From Aurantimonadaceae bacterium (GTDB lineage Bacteria; Pseudomonadota; Alphaproteobacteria; Rhizobiales; Rhizobiaceae): a DNA stretch of 64,000 nt. The stretch covers positions 45,622 through 109,621 of the forward strand of contig CANJKV010000001.1 in the NCBI GenBank assembly GCA_947474855.1, read 5' to 3'. The notes under the pieces were generated by a model. That model was not told where the DNA came from and did not search any database. It saw only the letters and a list, made by a program, of their open reading frames with translations. Of the stretch, positions 20,388 to 30,600 are shown one piece after another. How positions within the stretch are numbered: position 1 is the first letter of the stretch; each line of letters starts with the position of its first letter. The translations under genes and the position numbers were made by a program.

Positions 20388-23090
20388 TCACGGCCGCTCA
20401 TCCCGGATGACGGCTCCGATCCGGCGGCCGAGATCCTCGACGTTGAACGGCTTCGTCACGACCGACATGCCGTGATGGAGATGGCCGTGATTGAGCACGG
20501 CATTCTCGGCGTAGCCCGTCACGAACAGCACCTTGAGGGTCGGCCTGAGTTCCCGGGCTGCGTCCGCGACCTGCCGTCCGTTCATGCCGTTGGGAAGGCC
20601 GACATCGGTGATCAGGAGGTCGATCCGCGCGTTCGATTGCAGCACCTTCATGCCCGAGGGGCCGTCGACCGCCTCGATCGCCCTGTAGCCGAGGTCTTCC
20701 AGGACGTCGACGACGAGCATGCGCACCAGCGGCTCGTCGTCGATGACCAGCACGGTTTCCCCGTCGCCGCCGGGAACCGCTGGCTGCGCGGCTCCGACGG
20801 ATTCGGCCTCGGCGTCGCCGAGGTGTCGAGGCAGGTAGACGCAGACCATCGTGCCCTGCCCGACTTCCGAATAGATCCGCACCTGACCGCCGGACTGGCG
20901 GGCGAAGCCGTAGATCATCGAGAGGCCGAGGCCGGTACCGACGCCGATGGGTTTGGTGGTGAAGAAGGGCTCCATCGCCCGCTCGACGACGTCGCGCGGC
21001 ATGCCGGTTCCGTTGTCCGAGACGCAGAGCGACACGTACTGGCCGGGCGGCAGGTCGCGCTCGCGCGCCGCCCGCTCGTCGAGCCAACGGTTGCCCGTCT
21101 CAATCGTGAGCCTGCCCCCGTCCGGCATGGCATCGCGGGCGTTGATGCACAGGTTCAGGAGCGCGTTCTCGAGCTGGTTGGGATCGGCGAGAACCGGCCA
21201 GGCGCCGCTGGCGGCGACGACCTCCACCGAGATCGACGGCCCGACCGTGCGGCGGACGAGCTCCTCCATGCCGACCACCAGGGTGTTGACGTTGGTCGGC
21301 TTGGGATCGAGCGTCTGGCGCCGCGAGAACGCGAGGAGGCGGTGCGTCAGGGCAGCGGCGCGGCGCGCGGCGCCCTGCGCGGCGGACAAGTAGCGCTCGA
21401 CATCGGCGCTGCGCCCCTGGGCGATCCTCGTCTCCATCATCTCGAGGCTACCCGAGATCCCGGCCAGGAGATTGTTGAAATCGTGCGCGAGCCCTCCGGT
21501 GAGCTGGCCGACCGCCTCCATCTTCTGGCTCTGGCGCAGCTGCTCCTCGATGCGCTTCTGATCGGTCACGTCGCGGCCGACGATGTGGAACGAGCCGGTC
21601 TCCACCTCGGGGATCGCCGTCCAATCGATCGTTCGGTATGCGCCGTCCCTGCCGCGAACATGGTCGACGAAGTCGGTGACGGTCTCTCCCTTCGACAGGC
21701 GTCGAACGACGTCGGCCGCTTCCGAGTGGTCGGCCGGGTCGACGATATCGGCGAAGGGATGAGCGAGCAGTTCCTCCTCGGTCCAGCCGAGCATGCGGGT
21801 CCAGGCCGGGTTGACCGACTTCATATACCCGTCGAAGCCGGCCGTCCCCATCAGGTCGTTGGTGCTCTGCCAGACGCGGTCACGCTCGCGGGTGCGGCGA
21901 TCAAGCTCCTCCGCCTGTCGCTTCACCCGCGTCACGTCGCGCACGGTGGCGTAGATGCGCCCGTCCCGCGGCACCGCGTTCCAGGAAAGCCAGCGGTAGG
22001 TTCCGTCGCTATGTCGATAACGGTTCTCGAAGGAGAGCTGGGCCTTTCCGTCCGACAACCGGGCGGCGGCCGCGCGGGTCGTGCCCTGGTCGCCGGGATG
22101 AACGAAGTCCAGGAACGGCCGCGATCGCATGTCCTCCTCGCTCCAGCCGAGCGTCTCGGTCCAGGCCGGATTGAGTTCGACGAAGTAGCCGTCGAGATCG
22201 GCGACGCAGAGAAGGTCGTTGGACGCGCTCCAGATCAGGTCGCGCTCGCGGGTCCGCTCCTCGACCTTGGCCTGCAGCGCCGAATTGAGCCGGGCAAGCT
22301 CCGCCGCCTGGCGCTTGTTGTCGTCGATGTCGGTGTTGGTGCCGACCCAGCGCGACACGGCCCCGGCATCGTTTCTCACGGGAATGGCGCGCACGAGGAA
22401 CCACCGGAACAGGCCGTCGTGGCGCCGGATGCGGAACTCCACCTCGTAGGTCTCGCCCGTCGCGAGGCTGCGTGACCAGGCTTCCACGGCCTGCGGCAGG
22501 TCGTCGGCATGCACGATCCGGCCCCACGTCTCGGCACCATTGAGCGTGCCGGGCGCGACGCCGCAATAGGCGTAGACTTGGGCGTTGAACCAATCGAGGT
22601 GGCCGTCGCCCGTTGCCGCCCAGACCTGGTTCGGCACGGCCTGCGCGAAGACGCGGAACTGTTCCTCGCTCCGGCGCAGCTCCGTTTCGGCGGCCTTGCG
22701 CGCGCTCGTGTCGTTGAACAGGAGGGCGACGCGATGGCGCTCCGACGCGTCGACCGGAAAGGCGTAGACGTCGAACCATCGGGCCATGGCGTCCGAGCCG
22801 CTCTCGAAGCGGCTCGACTCGCGCCGACGGTCGATGTCGGCATAGGTATCGACCCAGGCCTGCTCGAGGTTCGGCACGAGCGTCCGGGCGGTGCGCCCCG
22901 TCGCGTCCCTCAGACCTGTTTGTTGCTCGAAGGACGGATTGGTCTCGACGAAGAGGTAGTCGACGGCTCGGCCATCGGCATCGTGGAGCACCTCCAGCAC
23001 GCAGAAGCCGAGATCGGTGTTGTCGAGGATCGCACCGTAACGGGCGGCATCTTCGTCGAGGTGGAGTCCGGTCGGCTCGGGATCGCTCAT
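20388..23090 (-). CDS. Multi-PAS hybrid histidine kinase with C-terminal receiver domain
   Basis: Repeated PAS signatures, AVGQLTGGLAHDFNNLLAGISGSLEMM H-box, ATPase GVGTGLGLSMIYGFARQSGG, receiver VLVIDDEPLVRMLVVDVLEDLGY. Confidence 0.93.
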   Translation of the reverse strand: MSDPEPTGLHLDEDAARYGAILDNTDLGFCVLEVLHDADGRAVDYLFVETNPSFEQQTGLRDATGRTARTLVPNLEQAWVDTYADIDRRRESSRFESGSDAMARWFDVYAFPVDASERHRVALLFNDTSARKAAETELRRSEEQFRVFAQAVPNQVWAATGDGHLDWFNAQVYAYCGVAPGTLNGAETWGRIVHADDLPQAVEAWSRSLATGETYEVEFRIRRHDGLFRWFLVRAIPVRNDAGAVSRWVGTNTDIDDNKRQAAELARLNSALQAKVEERTRERDLIWSASNDLLCVADLDGYFVELNPAWTETLGWSEEDMRSRPFLDFVHPGDQGTTRAAAARLSDGKAQLSFENRYRHSDGTYRWLSWNAVPRDGRIYATVRDVTRVKRQAEELDRRTRERDRVWQSTNDLMGTAGFDGYMKSVNPAWTRMLGWTEEELLAHPFADIVDPADHSEAADVVRRLSKGETVTDFVDHVRGRDGAYRTIDWTAIPEVETGSFHIVGRDVTDQKRIEEQLRQSQKMEAVGQLTGGLAHDFNNLLAGISGSLEMMETRIAQGRSADVERYLSAAQGAARRAAALTHRLLAFSRRQTLDPKPTNVNTLVVGMEELVRRTVGPSISVEVVAASGAWPVLADPNQLENALLNLCINARDAMPDGGRLTIETGNRWLDERAARERDLPPGQYVSLCVSDNGTGMPRDVVERAMEPFFTTKPIGVGTGLGLSMIYGFARQSGGQVRIYSEVGQGTMVCVYLPRHLGDAEAESVGAAQPAVPGGDGETVLVIDDEPLVRMLVVDVLEDLGYRAIEAVDGPSGMKVLQSNARIDLLITDVGLPNGMNGRQVADAARELRPTLKVLFVTGYAENAVLNHGHLHHGMSVVTKPFNVEDLGRRIGAVIRDERP

Positions 23091-23385
23091 CTCGAAAGGT
23101 CAGGTCCGGCTGCGGGATGCTGTGTCATGCAGGACGCCACCCGAAGGGACCGACGCCCGATCCATTCCGCTGGCCCGGAGCGGCGGCCCGGAGGAGCCTA
23201 GATAGTCGTCTAGACGCCTTTGGCGAGGCTCGTCCTGGTTGTGCGATTGCCCGGTCGGCATGTCGTCGTCAGCCGCCCGAATTCCATGCCCGGACATCGA
23301 CGGTCTTCGCACGGGCGAGTCGCACCCGGGTCTTCATCGGGTGCGCGTCAGGGGCGACGGAGCGCTCCGTGCAGATCATCGTTGG

Positions 23386-23772
23386 TCAGCGTTCCTGATG
23401 GTCTGGCACTTCGAGGACGAGCGGCTCAAGGGCCCGCAGAATGTCCTCCTCCCGGAAGGGCTTGGCGATGAAGCCCAGGGGCTCCCAGGCTGCGGCAATC
23501 GCGCGGAGGCGGTTGTCGACGTTGCCGGACACGAAGAGGGAGCCGACACCATGCTCCTCCCTCAGCCGCCGTGCGACATCCACGCCGTCGTGGCTGCCGG
23601 CGATGTTGTAGTCCATGATCGCGACGTCGAGACGTTTCCTGGAGGCGATCTCCATGGCCTCGCTCATCCGCGTCGCGATGCCGGCGACCTCGTGATCCGC
23701 ATCCTCGATGATGCTTTGAAGATCCATCGCGATCAACGGCTCGTCCTCGACGATCAACACGCATAGGCTCAT
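23386..23772 (-). CDS. Single-domain response regulator (receiver only)
   Basis: MSLCVLIVEDEPLIAMDLQSIIEDADHEV...LDVAIMDYNIAGSHDG...FIAKPFREEDI; no output domain. Confidence 0.9.
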   Translation of the reverse strand: MSLCVLIVEDEPLIAMDLQSIIEDADHEVAGIATRMSEAMEIASRKRLDVAIMDYNIAGSHDGVDVARRLREEHGVGSLFVSGNVDNRLRAIAAAWEPLGFIAKPFREEDILRALEPLVLEVPDHQER

Positions 23773-23990
23773 TGCTGCAGGCTCCTTCGAGCCGCAAACA
23801 CACCGCGAGGCCGGAAGGATGCGGTGAATAGGCGTTGAACCTGTGGACGGCGACGGGTGACGGTAGACCGGCCCCCATCGATGAGCCTCGGCTGATCGCG
23901 ATCGCGACCCCAGCCCCCGATCGCCCGGCGCATCCCCCGCCGATCCGCGCGGACCGGCGAGCCGCACCCGCGCGGTACGGGAGAGCCGGA

Positions 23991-25187
23991 CTATCGCCTG
24001 GCGGGCCTCAGGCGGATGAGGTCGACGTCGTCGCTCGACATCGGTCCGTCGCCACCTCCGGCCGACCGGCCGCGAATCCCGACCGTGGACCGATCGACGG
24101 CCTCCAAAAACCGGGTCCGCGTGAGATCACGCCCGCTCTCGGCCAGGCCGTCCCGCACGAGGCTTGCGAGCAGGTCTGCAAGTTCGTCGCGACTGGCGAA
24201 GGGAGGAGCCGGCCTCACGAGAAGGGTTTCGGCAGGCGCTTCGGCGAGGCGCTCGAGATCGCTGGGCGTTTTCACCGCGAAAATCGACACGATGAGGCTG
24301 GTGCCGGCGAGGTCCGCCTCGGGAAGCGCCAGGATCGCGGCGAGGTCGCGGGCCGACGTCGCGTGACGTTCCACGCGGTCACCGGCATCCCGAAGCGTAC
24401 CGGCATTCCGCGAGATGAAGTCGGCAAGGGCACTCTCGCCGGGGGTGAGCCACACGACGTCGGGCAGCCGCTCGCGATCTCGCGACGGCAGGTGGGCCGG
24501 ACCGACCACCGGGATGCCTTGGGCGACGAGCGCGTCGAGGAGCCCGGTGCCGAAGGCCGTTCCCGGCTCGCTGCCGAGAACCGCGAAGACGTCGTCGAAC
24601 GCTCTGGAGGCCGGATCGGCGAGGATCGAGACGAATTCGGCGCGCCGCCCGTTCACGTCGGGCGAACCGAGGGCGCGCCAGGCCCGCTCCAGGGACAGGC
24701 GAAGGGCCTCTGCTTCCTCGCGGTTGCCGGGCTGCGCCGCGACGGCGAAGCGGACCCGCCCCGCTTCGACCCCGCGTCGCTCGTCCGCCTCGAGCTGCGA
24801 CAGAAAGAGCCATAGGGCATCGATCTGCGCCTCTTCGAGCCCATAGCGCGGCATGGCGAGGGCCAGAGGCCGTCCGTCGCTGCGAAGCCCGTCGCGGAGC
24901 GCGCGGGCGAAGAGCGCGGGGTCGTAGGCGGGACGCGTGGGCGCGGGCTCGCGCAGCGTTCGGCCGTCCACCGGCGGGATCACCGCCGAGCCCGCGACCG
25001 CCCCCGACGCGTCGCGGCCATGGCAGCCCGAGCATCGAAGCCCGGTCTGCGGCACGCCGGCGATCGTCGCAGCTCGGTCGGAGGCTCGCATGCCCCGGAA
25101 GATGGCGCTCCCGCTCTCCCCGCCGATCGCAGGACCGATCGAGGCCAGCACACCGAAAAGGCTGACGACGAGCAGACAGTGCCTCAC
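23991..25187 (-). CDS. c-type cytochrome fused to a periplasmic-binding-protein-like domain
   Basis: GTG start overlapping the upstream SCO1 stop (GTGA); GVPQTGLRCSGCHGRDASG (CxxCH) and AMPRYGLEEAQIDALWLFL; about 250-residue C-terminal part resembles ABC substrate-binding domains. Confidence 0.75.
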   Translation of the reverse strand: MRHCLLVVSLFGVLASIGPAIGGESGSAIFRGMRASDRAATIAGVPQTGLRCSGCHGRDASGAVAGSAVIPPVDGRTLREPAPTRPAYDPALFARALRDGLRSDGRPLALAMPRYGLEEAQIDALWLFLSQLEADERRGVEAGRVRFAVAAQPGNREEAEALRLSLERAWRALGSPDVNGRRAEFVSILADPASRAFDDVFAVLGSEPGTAFGTGLLDALVAQGIPVVGPAHLPSRDRERLPDVVWLTPGESALADFISRNAGTLRDAGDRVERHATSARDLAAILALPEADLAGTSLIVSIFAVKTPSDLERLAEAPAETLLVRPAPPFASRDELADLLASLVRDGLAESGRDLTRTRFLEAVDRSTVGIRGRSAGGGDGPMSSDDVDLIRLRPARR

Positions 25188-25762
25188 GGCGGAGATCGGA
25201 CCCAGTCCAGGAGTTCCTGCGGTTCGACGAAGCCGTCGCGGATCGAGGGCTCGCGGTCCCCGGGAGCCCAGCGCACGAAGCGAACGGAGTGATCCTCGCC
25301 GCTGGACGGGCGCATGGCGAGCCCGTCCAGAACGGCGAAGACGTCGGCGGGATGGCCGGTGAGGAAGATCCGCGAGGGGTCGAGATAACGAGCCCGCTCG
25401 GCTTGGAGGCGTTCCGGCGTGTCGTCGAGCGGGTTCAGCGTCAGCGTCGCCAGGGTGATGCCCTCGAGGCCTTCCGTCCGTGCCTTGCGGGCGACGGCGT
25501 CCATGATGGCGTCGCTGGGCGGACACTGGGCGAGGCAGCCGGTCAGGGTGAAGGACAGGAGCAGCGTCCCCTCGCCCGCCAGATCGTCCGGGAAGCGAAG
25601 GGTCCGCCCGTCCGACGTCACGAGCTCGACCCCGACGGTCCGTGGCCCCGGCGCGCTGCTTTCGACGCTCAAGTCGATCGCGCGGGCGACGCCCGGGGCC
25701 GAAAAAAGCAAGGCCGCGGCGGCGGCGCGGAGCATCCATCGCAGGGTGTCGCAAGCGGTCAT
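25184..25762 (-). CDS. SCO1/SenC family copper chaperone-like protein
   Basis: GTLLLSFTLTGCLAQCPPSDAIMDAV (CxxxCP), TLNPLDDTPERLQ, EDHSVRFVRWAPG. Confidence 0.85.
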   Translation of the reverse strand: MTACDTLRWMLRAAAAALLFSAPGVARAIDLSVESSAPGPRTVGVELVTSDGRTLRFPDDLAGEGTLLLSFTLTGCLAQCPPSDAIMDAVARKARTEGLEGITLATLTLNPLDDTPERLQAERARYLDPSRIFLTGHPADVFAVLDGLAMRPSSGEDHSVRFVRWAPGDREPSIRDGFVEPQELLDWVRSPP

Positions 25763-27600
25763 GGCGTCGTTCTCCGAACGTCGAAGACGGCAGGCGCGAT
25801 CTCGATGCCCGGCGCTTCGACCGACAGCGAGAAGCGCCCGGGCCGGCGCGCGAGCTCTACGACGAAGGTCCGGTCCGGACCCGGGCGGGCCAGAAGGCGC
25901 TTGGGCGCGCCGAAGCCGAGATCATGGAGCCGGAGCGCGAGCGGCCCCTCGGCAAGGCCTGGCGGACGGTTGCGGATCGCCAGGACCACCACCGCCTTGC
26001 CGCCCGGCTCGGGCGGCGGCGTCATCGAGACGACGCGAAGGGAGGCCGGCGGCAACTCCTCGGCGCCCGGTCCCTCCACGAGGAAGCCGGCGCAGCCGGT
26101 GGTTCCTCCAGGCCCCGTGGTCGCCACGAGCTGGTAGGATCCGCCGCGCGGAAGCGTCACCAACGCCGAGAACCGGCCGGGCGCGATTTCGGCGAAGCCG
26201 CGATCGAAGAGCGCGAGCTCGTCGATCGTCCGTCCCGCAACGCGGATGGTGGACGTCATCGCGTTGGAGATGCCGCCGCCTGCCGCGATGCGATAGGCGA
26301 CGGGACTGCCGGGCGGCAGGAAGAGCGCCATGGGCTCGGGATCGAGAGGCACGAGGATCCCGCTCCCGGCATCCGGCGCCGTGAGCGGGCCGGGAACGTC
26401 CACCCGTCGAAGGAAGGGCGGCGCACCGCCCCCGAGCGGCGCGAGATCGAGGACGCTCACGAGACGGGAATCGGCGTGCGCGAGAACGAGGGAGGTGCCG
26501 GCGCGGGCGCTCGCCGTCACCGGGCCGGGAAGCGGCAAACGCGCTGCGATGCGCGAGAACGTCAGATCGACCACAGCGAGATCGGGGCGCGCCCCGTCGC
26601 TCCAGGCGAGGGCATAGCGGCGATTGCCGGCTTCGCCGAGCGCCAGGCCGGAGGGCGAAAACGGAAGCGGGAGGCGCGCCGCGTCGGCGGGGGCGTCGAG
26701 CCAGCGAAGTCGCAGCTCGGGCGCATCCGGGACGGCCGACACCAGCGCTACCCCATCGGCCGCGACCGCTGGCCCGAGGCTCGCCGGAGGCAGGCGAACG
26801 GGCGCAGACCCGAGATCGCGCAGGATCGCCGCCGACCCGTCGGCAGCCGCGACGATCGCGCCGGCGCCGGACGCCGTCATGCGGATCGGACCGGGACCGA
26901 GGTTTTCGCGGCGCAGGAGCGTGCCGTCTCCATTCAGAAGCGCGATCGATCCGGCCGCGTTTTCGGTGACGATCAGCCCGTCGCCGCCGAGCGCGAGAAG
27001 CCCGCTGGGGTTGCGGAGATTCTCGGCGACGAGCCGACGACCGCCGGCGGGAAGATCGACCGCCTCGATCCGCCCGGCTGCACGATCGAGAAGAAATGCG
27101 CGCGGTACCGTTCCGCCGAGCGCGAAGCCGTCCGCCGCGCCGTCGATTTGCGTGACGCTGATCGTGTTGGCGACGCCGAGGCGATGGGCGAGATCGGTCA
27201 CCACGAGCCGTGCTCGACCGTCTTCGCGAGCGAGGCCGACGAGATAGCGCCCGTCGAGCGGAAAGTCGTCCGGCGACAGCGTTCCCGAGGCGCGCAGCAT
27301 GTGGGCGGCCGCCCCGCAGCTCGGCGCGCCCGGCTCCAGCCGCCGGACGAAGGCGCGCGGCCGGAGCCCTGTCGCCGGCCGACCCGAGGTCGCGTCCGAG
27401 AAGGAGACGGTGACCGATAGCACCTGTCCGGCCATGAGGGACGGATCGCCGGCAGGCCTGCCTGCGGAGAAGGGCTCGATCGTCATGGCCGTTCGCAGGC
27501 CCGGAGCCGACGGGACATCCTGGGCTGCGGCCGTCGCGAGCGCCGCCGCGAGGAGGCCGAGGGCGGCGCCGACGCGGCCGGCCCGGTTCAGGGCTTGCAC
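25759..27600 (-). CDS. Secreted beta-propeller/cytochrome-d1-like protein of the multicopper oxidase operon
   Basis: GTG start overlapping the MCO stop; signal-like AALGLLAAALATAAAQ; NHL-like repeats (NLRNPSGLLALGGDGLIVTENAAGSIALLNGDG). Confidence 0.65.
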   Translation of the reverse strand: MQALNRAGRVGAALGLLAAALATAAAQDVPSAPGLRTAMTIEPFSAGRPAGDPSLMAGQVLSVTVSFSDATSGRPATGLRPRAFVRRLEPGAPSCGAAAHMLRASGTLSPDDFPLDGRYLVGLAREDGRARLVVTDLAHRLGVANTISVTQIDGAADGFALGGTVPRAFLLDRAAGRIEAVDLPAGGRRLVAENLRNPSGLLALGGDGLIVTENAAGSIALLNGDGTLLRRENLGPGPIRMTASGAGAIVAAADGSAAILRDLGSAPVRLPPASLGPAVAADGVALVSAVPDAPELRLRWLDAPADAARLPLPFSPSGLALGEAGNRRYALAWSDGARPDLAVVDLTFSRIAARLPLPGPVTASARAGTSLVLAHADSRLVSVLDLAPLGGGAPPFLRRVDVPGPLTAPDAGSGILVPLDPEPMALFLPPGSPVAYRIAAGGGISNAMTSTIRVAGRTIDELALFDRGFAEIAPGRFSALVTLPRGGSYQLVATTGPGGTTGCAGFLVEGPGAEELPPASLRVVSMTPPPEPGGKAVVVLAIRNRPPGLAEGPLALRLHDLGFGAPKRLLARPGPDRTFVVELARRPGRFSLSVEAPGIEIAPAVFDVRRTTP

Positions 27601-30600
27601 GGCGTCGCCTCCCCCGGAGCGTTCGGCGAAACCGCGAGATAGCCCCACACGCCGGCCGCGAAGATGTGCTGCGGCCCGTCGCGCCACAGGTATTCCCCCG
27701 AAGCCTGCGGCGCGCAGCCGAAGGCCGTCATCGCCTTGCCGGGACCGAGCAGCGCCGAATGCCCGGATCCGAAGCCGGGCATGAGGTCGTCATAGCCGAA
27801 GCCCGTCGACACGAAGGCCCGTTGGCGCGCCCGTCCCTGCGGCAGGGCGATGCGCACGGCGATCTCCTCCTGCGGCCGCGCCGCGATCTCGGGGCTGGCG
27901 AGCGGCCGCGTCTGCGGCGAGGCGAAGCGCCGGGCGAGGAAGTCGGGCGCGAACTCGACGGCGTTGAGGTCGTCCCCGTCGCCGCGATCGGGATAGCCGC
28001 GCGTGCCGAAGGCCGCGTCGGCTCCCCCCGTTCCGGCGATGCGCAGCCGGAACGGCGCGGAGCGATAATCGACACCCTGCTCGCCGCGATCGTAGGAGTC
28101 GTCGCAGACGACGCAGTCCGGAAGCGGCCGCCCGCTCCAGCCGGGCAGCGCGGCCACCGCGGAGGCGCGACGCCAGAGGTTGAGGCCGTCCTGCCAGAGA
28201 AGCACCCGCTCGCGCAGGATCGCCTCCGGCACGTGCGTCGCGTCTCCGGGATCGCCGACGACCGTGACGGCGGGCACCGGCACGAGCGCTGCCGGGGCGT
28301 GGCGCCAGGTGAAGCGCTCCGCCGAGCTTCCGGTCGGCGTCGATCCCTTCGGCTCGACCACCAGCGTTCCCGACAAGCCGTGGACGCCGTGCGAGACGAT
28401 GTCGCCGAGGGAGCGGATCGGCAGAGCGCCGAAGGCGTAGGGAATGCTCACGAAGACGCGGTCCGCCCGTCCGGGTTCGGCGAAGAAGGCGTCGAGCGCC
28501 CGCTGCACGAAACCCGTCTGCTCTTCGGGGATGTCGTAGACGCAAAGAACCAGACCGAAGACGGTGATCTGCTTCTGCGTGGCGCATCCGTTCTCCTCGC
28601 TGCTGCGCAGGACGACTCTCATCGCCTCCCCCGCGCCGAGCCCGGCCGCGGCCCGCAGCGCGGCGTCGAGGCCGGAGCCCGAACCGGGGTCGAGAAGTTG
28701 GTCCAGCCGGTTCTCGCTCGCCCAGGCGAAGCCGGCGAAATAGCGCGTGACGGTCCAGAACGGCCGCGACGAGCCGCCCGGCGGCACGGCGCGGGCCTCG
28801 TTGACGCCGACGGCCTGGAGTCCGCCGGGCCTCAGCATCGGGGTGGTCAGCGGAAGCGACAAGGCCACGTGCCGCGAAGGCACGAGTTCGAAGGAACCGC
28901 CCGTCTGCCGCCGGTCCACGTTGAGGGGAACGATCGGCGGCATCAGCGCGTCGCCCGGCTGATCCCAGATCGCTCCGGTCGCGCTCAACGCGTTGATCAG
29001 CAGCAGGTCGGCGCAGTCGCCCGCTGCCACGCGGAGGACGAACGGCATGCCGAAGATCGTGGCGCGCTTAGCGGCCTGCGTCGCCGCGTCGTCGCCCGGC
29101 CGGATCGCCGCGTCGAGCTTGCGGCGGATGATGGCGCGGATCGCGCGGGCATCGAGTCCCGCGAGCGTCGCGTCTTGGCGGTTGGCGAAGGCCTCGTAGA
29201 GCCCCATGCCGGACCCGCCGTCGTAGTAGGGGGCGAGATTCAGGGGAGCCCTGTCGAGGCCAAGGTCGGCGAGCGACAGGGGCACGAGCATCAATCCGTC
29301 GGGATCGAACAGCCCGTTCTGGCGCGGCCCCGCACCATAGATCGTGCCGGGAACGGCGAAGTCGTCCTTGGGAAGCACCTCGCCCGCCCGCACCGCGGCC
29401 GCGATCACCGGAACGCGGTCACCATCGAGGGGACACCACGCCTTGAGGCTCGACGTTTCGGCCGGCACGGTCGGTGCGATCGTCGGCGTGGCTGGAACCG
29501 GCGCGCCGCTCGTGGTCGCCCTCCACTGCCGGCGCAGGACCGGAAGCGGCACGAGGCGCCGTCCCACCGCGCTCCCGGCCGCCACCGGATCGAGGCAGCG
29601 CTCGAACTCGTCGCCCGTTCTGGGCGGCGTCGACAGGCACGTCGCCGCGTCGGCCTCGCCCGGCCCGTCATAGGTGCGGATCAGGCCCCAGGCCCCGTTC
29701 CATAGGGCGTCGGTCGAGCCGAAGTGATAGAGGAGATCGAGCGAAGGCCGGCCGTCCGGAACGCTCGCGACGAGGCTGCTGGCGCCTCTACCGTCGTTCG
29801 AGCCGTTCGACCCGATGGCCGGCGCGAAGGATGCCCCCTGGTTGTTGACGCCGCTGGCAACGAGCGAGCCGAACTCGAAATGCTCGGAAATGCCGACCTC
29901 GTGCGCGGCGACGAAGCCGAGGGGGTTGTCGCAGCCTGCGACGAAGGTCTCCATGTCGTTCCAGAACGGCTGGTTCTCGTAGCCGCCGACCGACCAGCCG
30001 GGGAACTCGCCGGGCCGTCCGCTCCGGCCGAAAGGCGATTCGAGGCAGGCGGTGCTGCGCGAGCGCGGACCGCTCCGCTCCGACTCGTGGCGCTCCGCCG
30101 GAAAGGGCTGATCGACGTTGCGGCGGATGGTGCGCCCCTCGACCGTGAAGATGTGCTGGACCTCCTGCGCACCCTGGATCAGGCGGACGACGAGGCGCTC
30201 GCCGGACAGGGCCTCCAGGACGGGCGTGCAGGGATCGCCGTGGAGGTCGGAGCGGAAGATGTTGGCCATGTCGCCCGCCTCGCCGCCGCGCTGGCGCACG
30301 ATGCTGCGGTTGTCGCTCGGCGAGAGGCTCGGCGCGCCGGCCGGGCCGCAGGGGCTCGCGGCGAAGGGTGGCGGCAGGCCGTTCCGGTCGCCTCCCACGC
30401 GAAGCGGGATCGGCTCGCCCCGATAGTTGACGAGGTAGGGATCGTGGTGATCGGCCGAGATCGCCTCGGGACGTGCCGGCGGCGCGATCGGGCGGCCGTG
30501 CTCGCGCCGGATTTCGCGCCAGCGCTCGGCGAGTTCGGTGACGCGGGCTTCGCTCGGCGACAGCGGGGTACCCCGCAGGGCCAGATCGAGGGCAGGCGCC

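Noticed and set aside
19902-22475. 857-aa plus-strand ORF
   Set aside because: Antisense to the PAS hybrid kinase and HWE kinase; composition (GRR, RDR, EVEH) is that of a mirrored high-GC coding strand.
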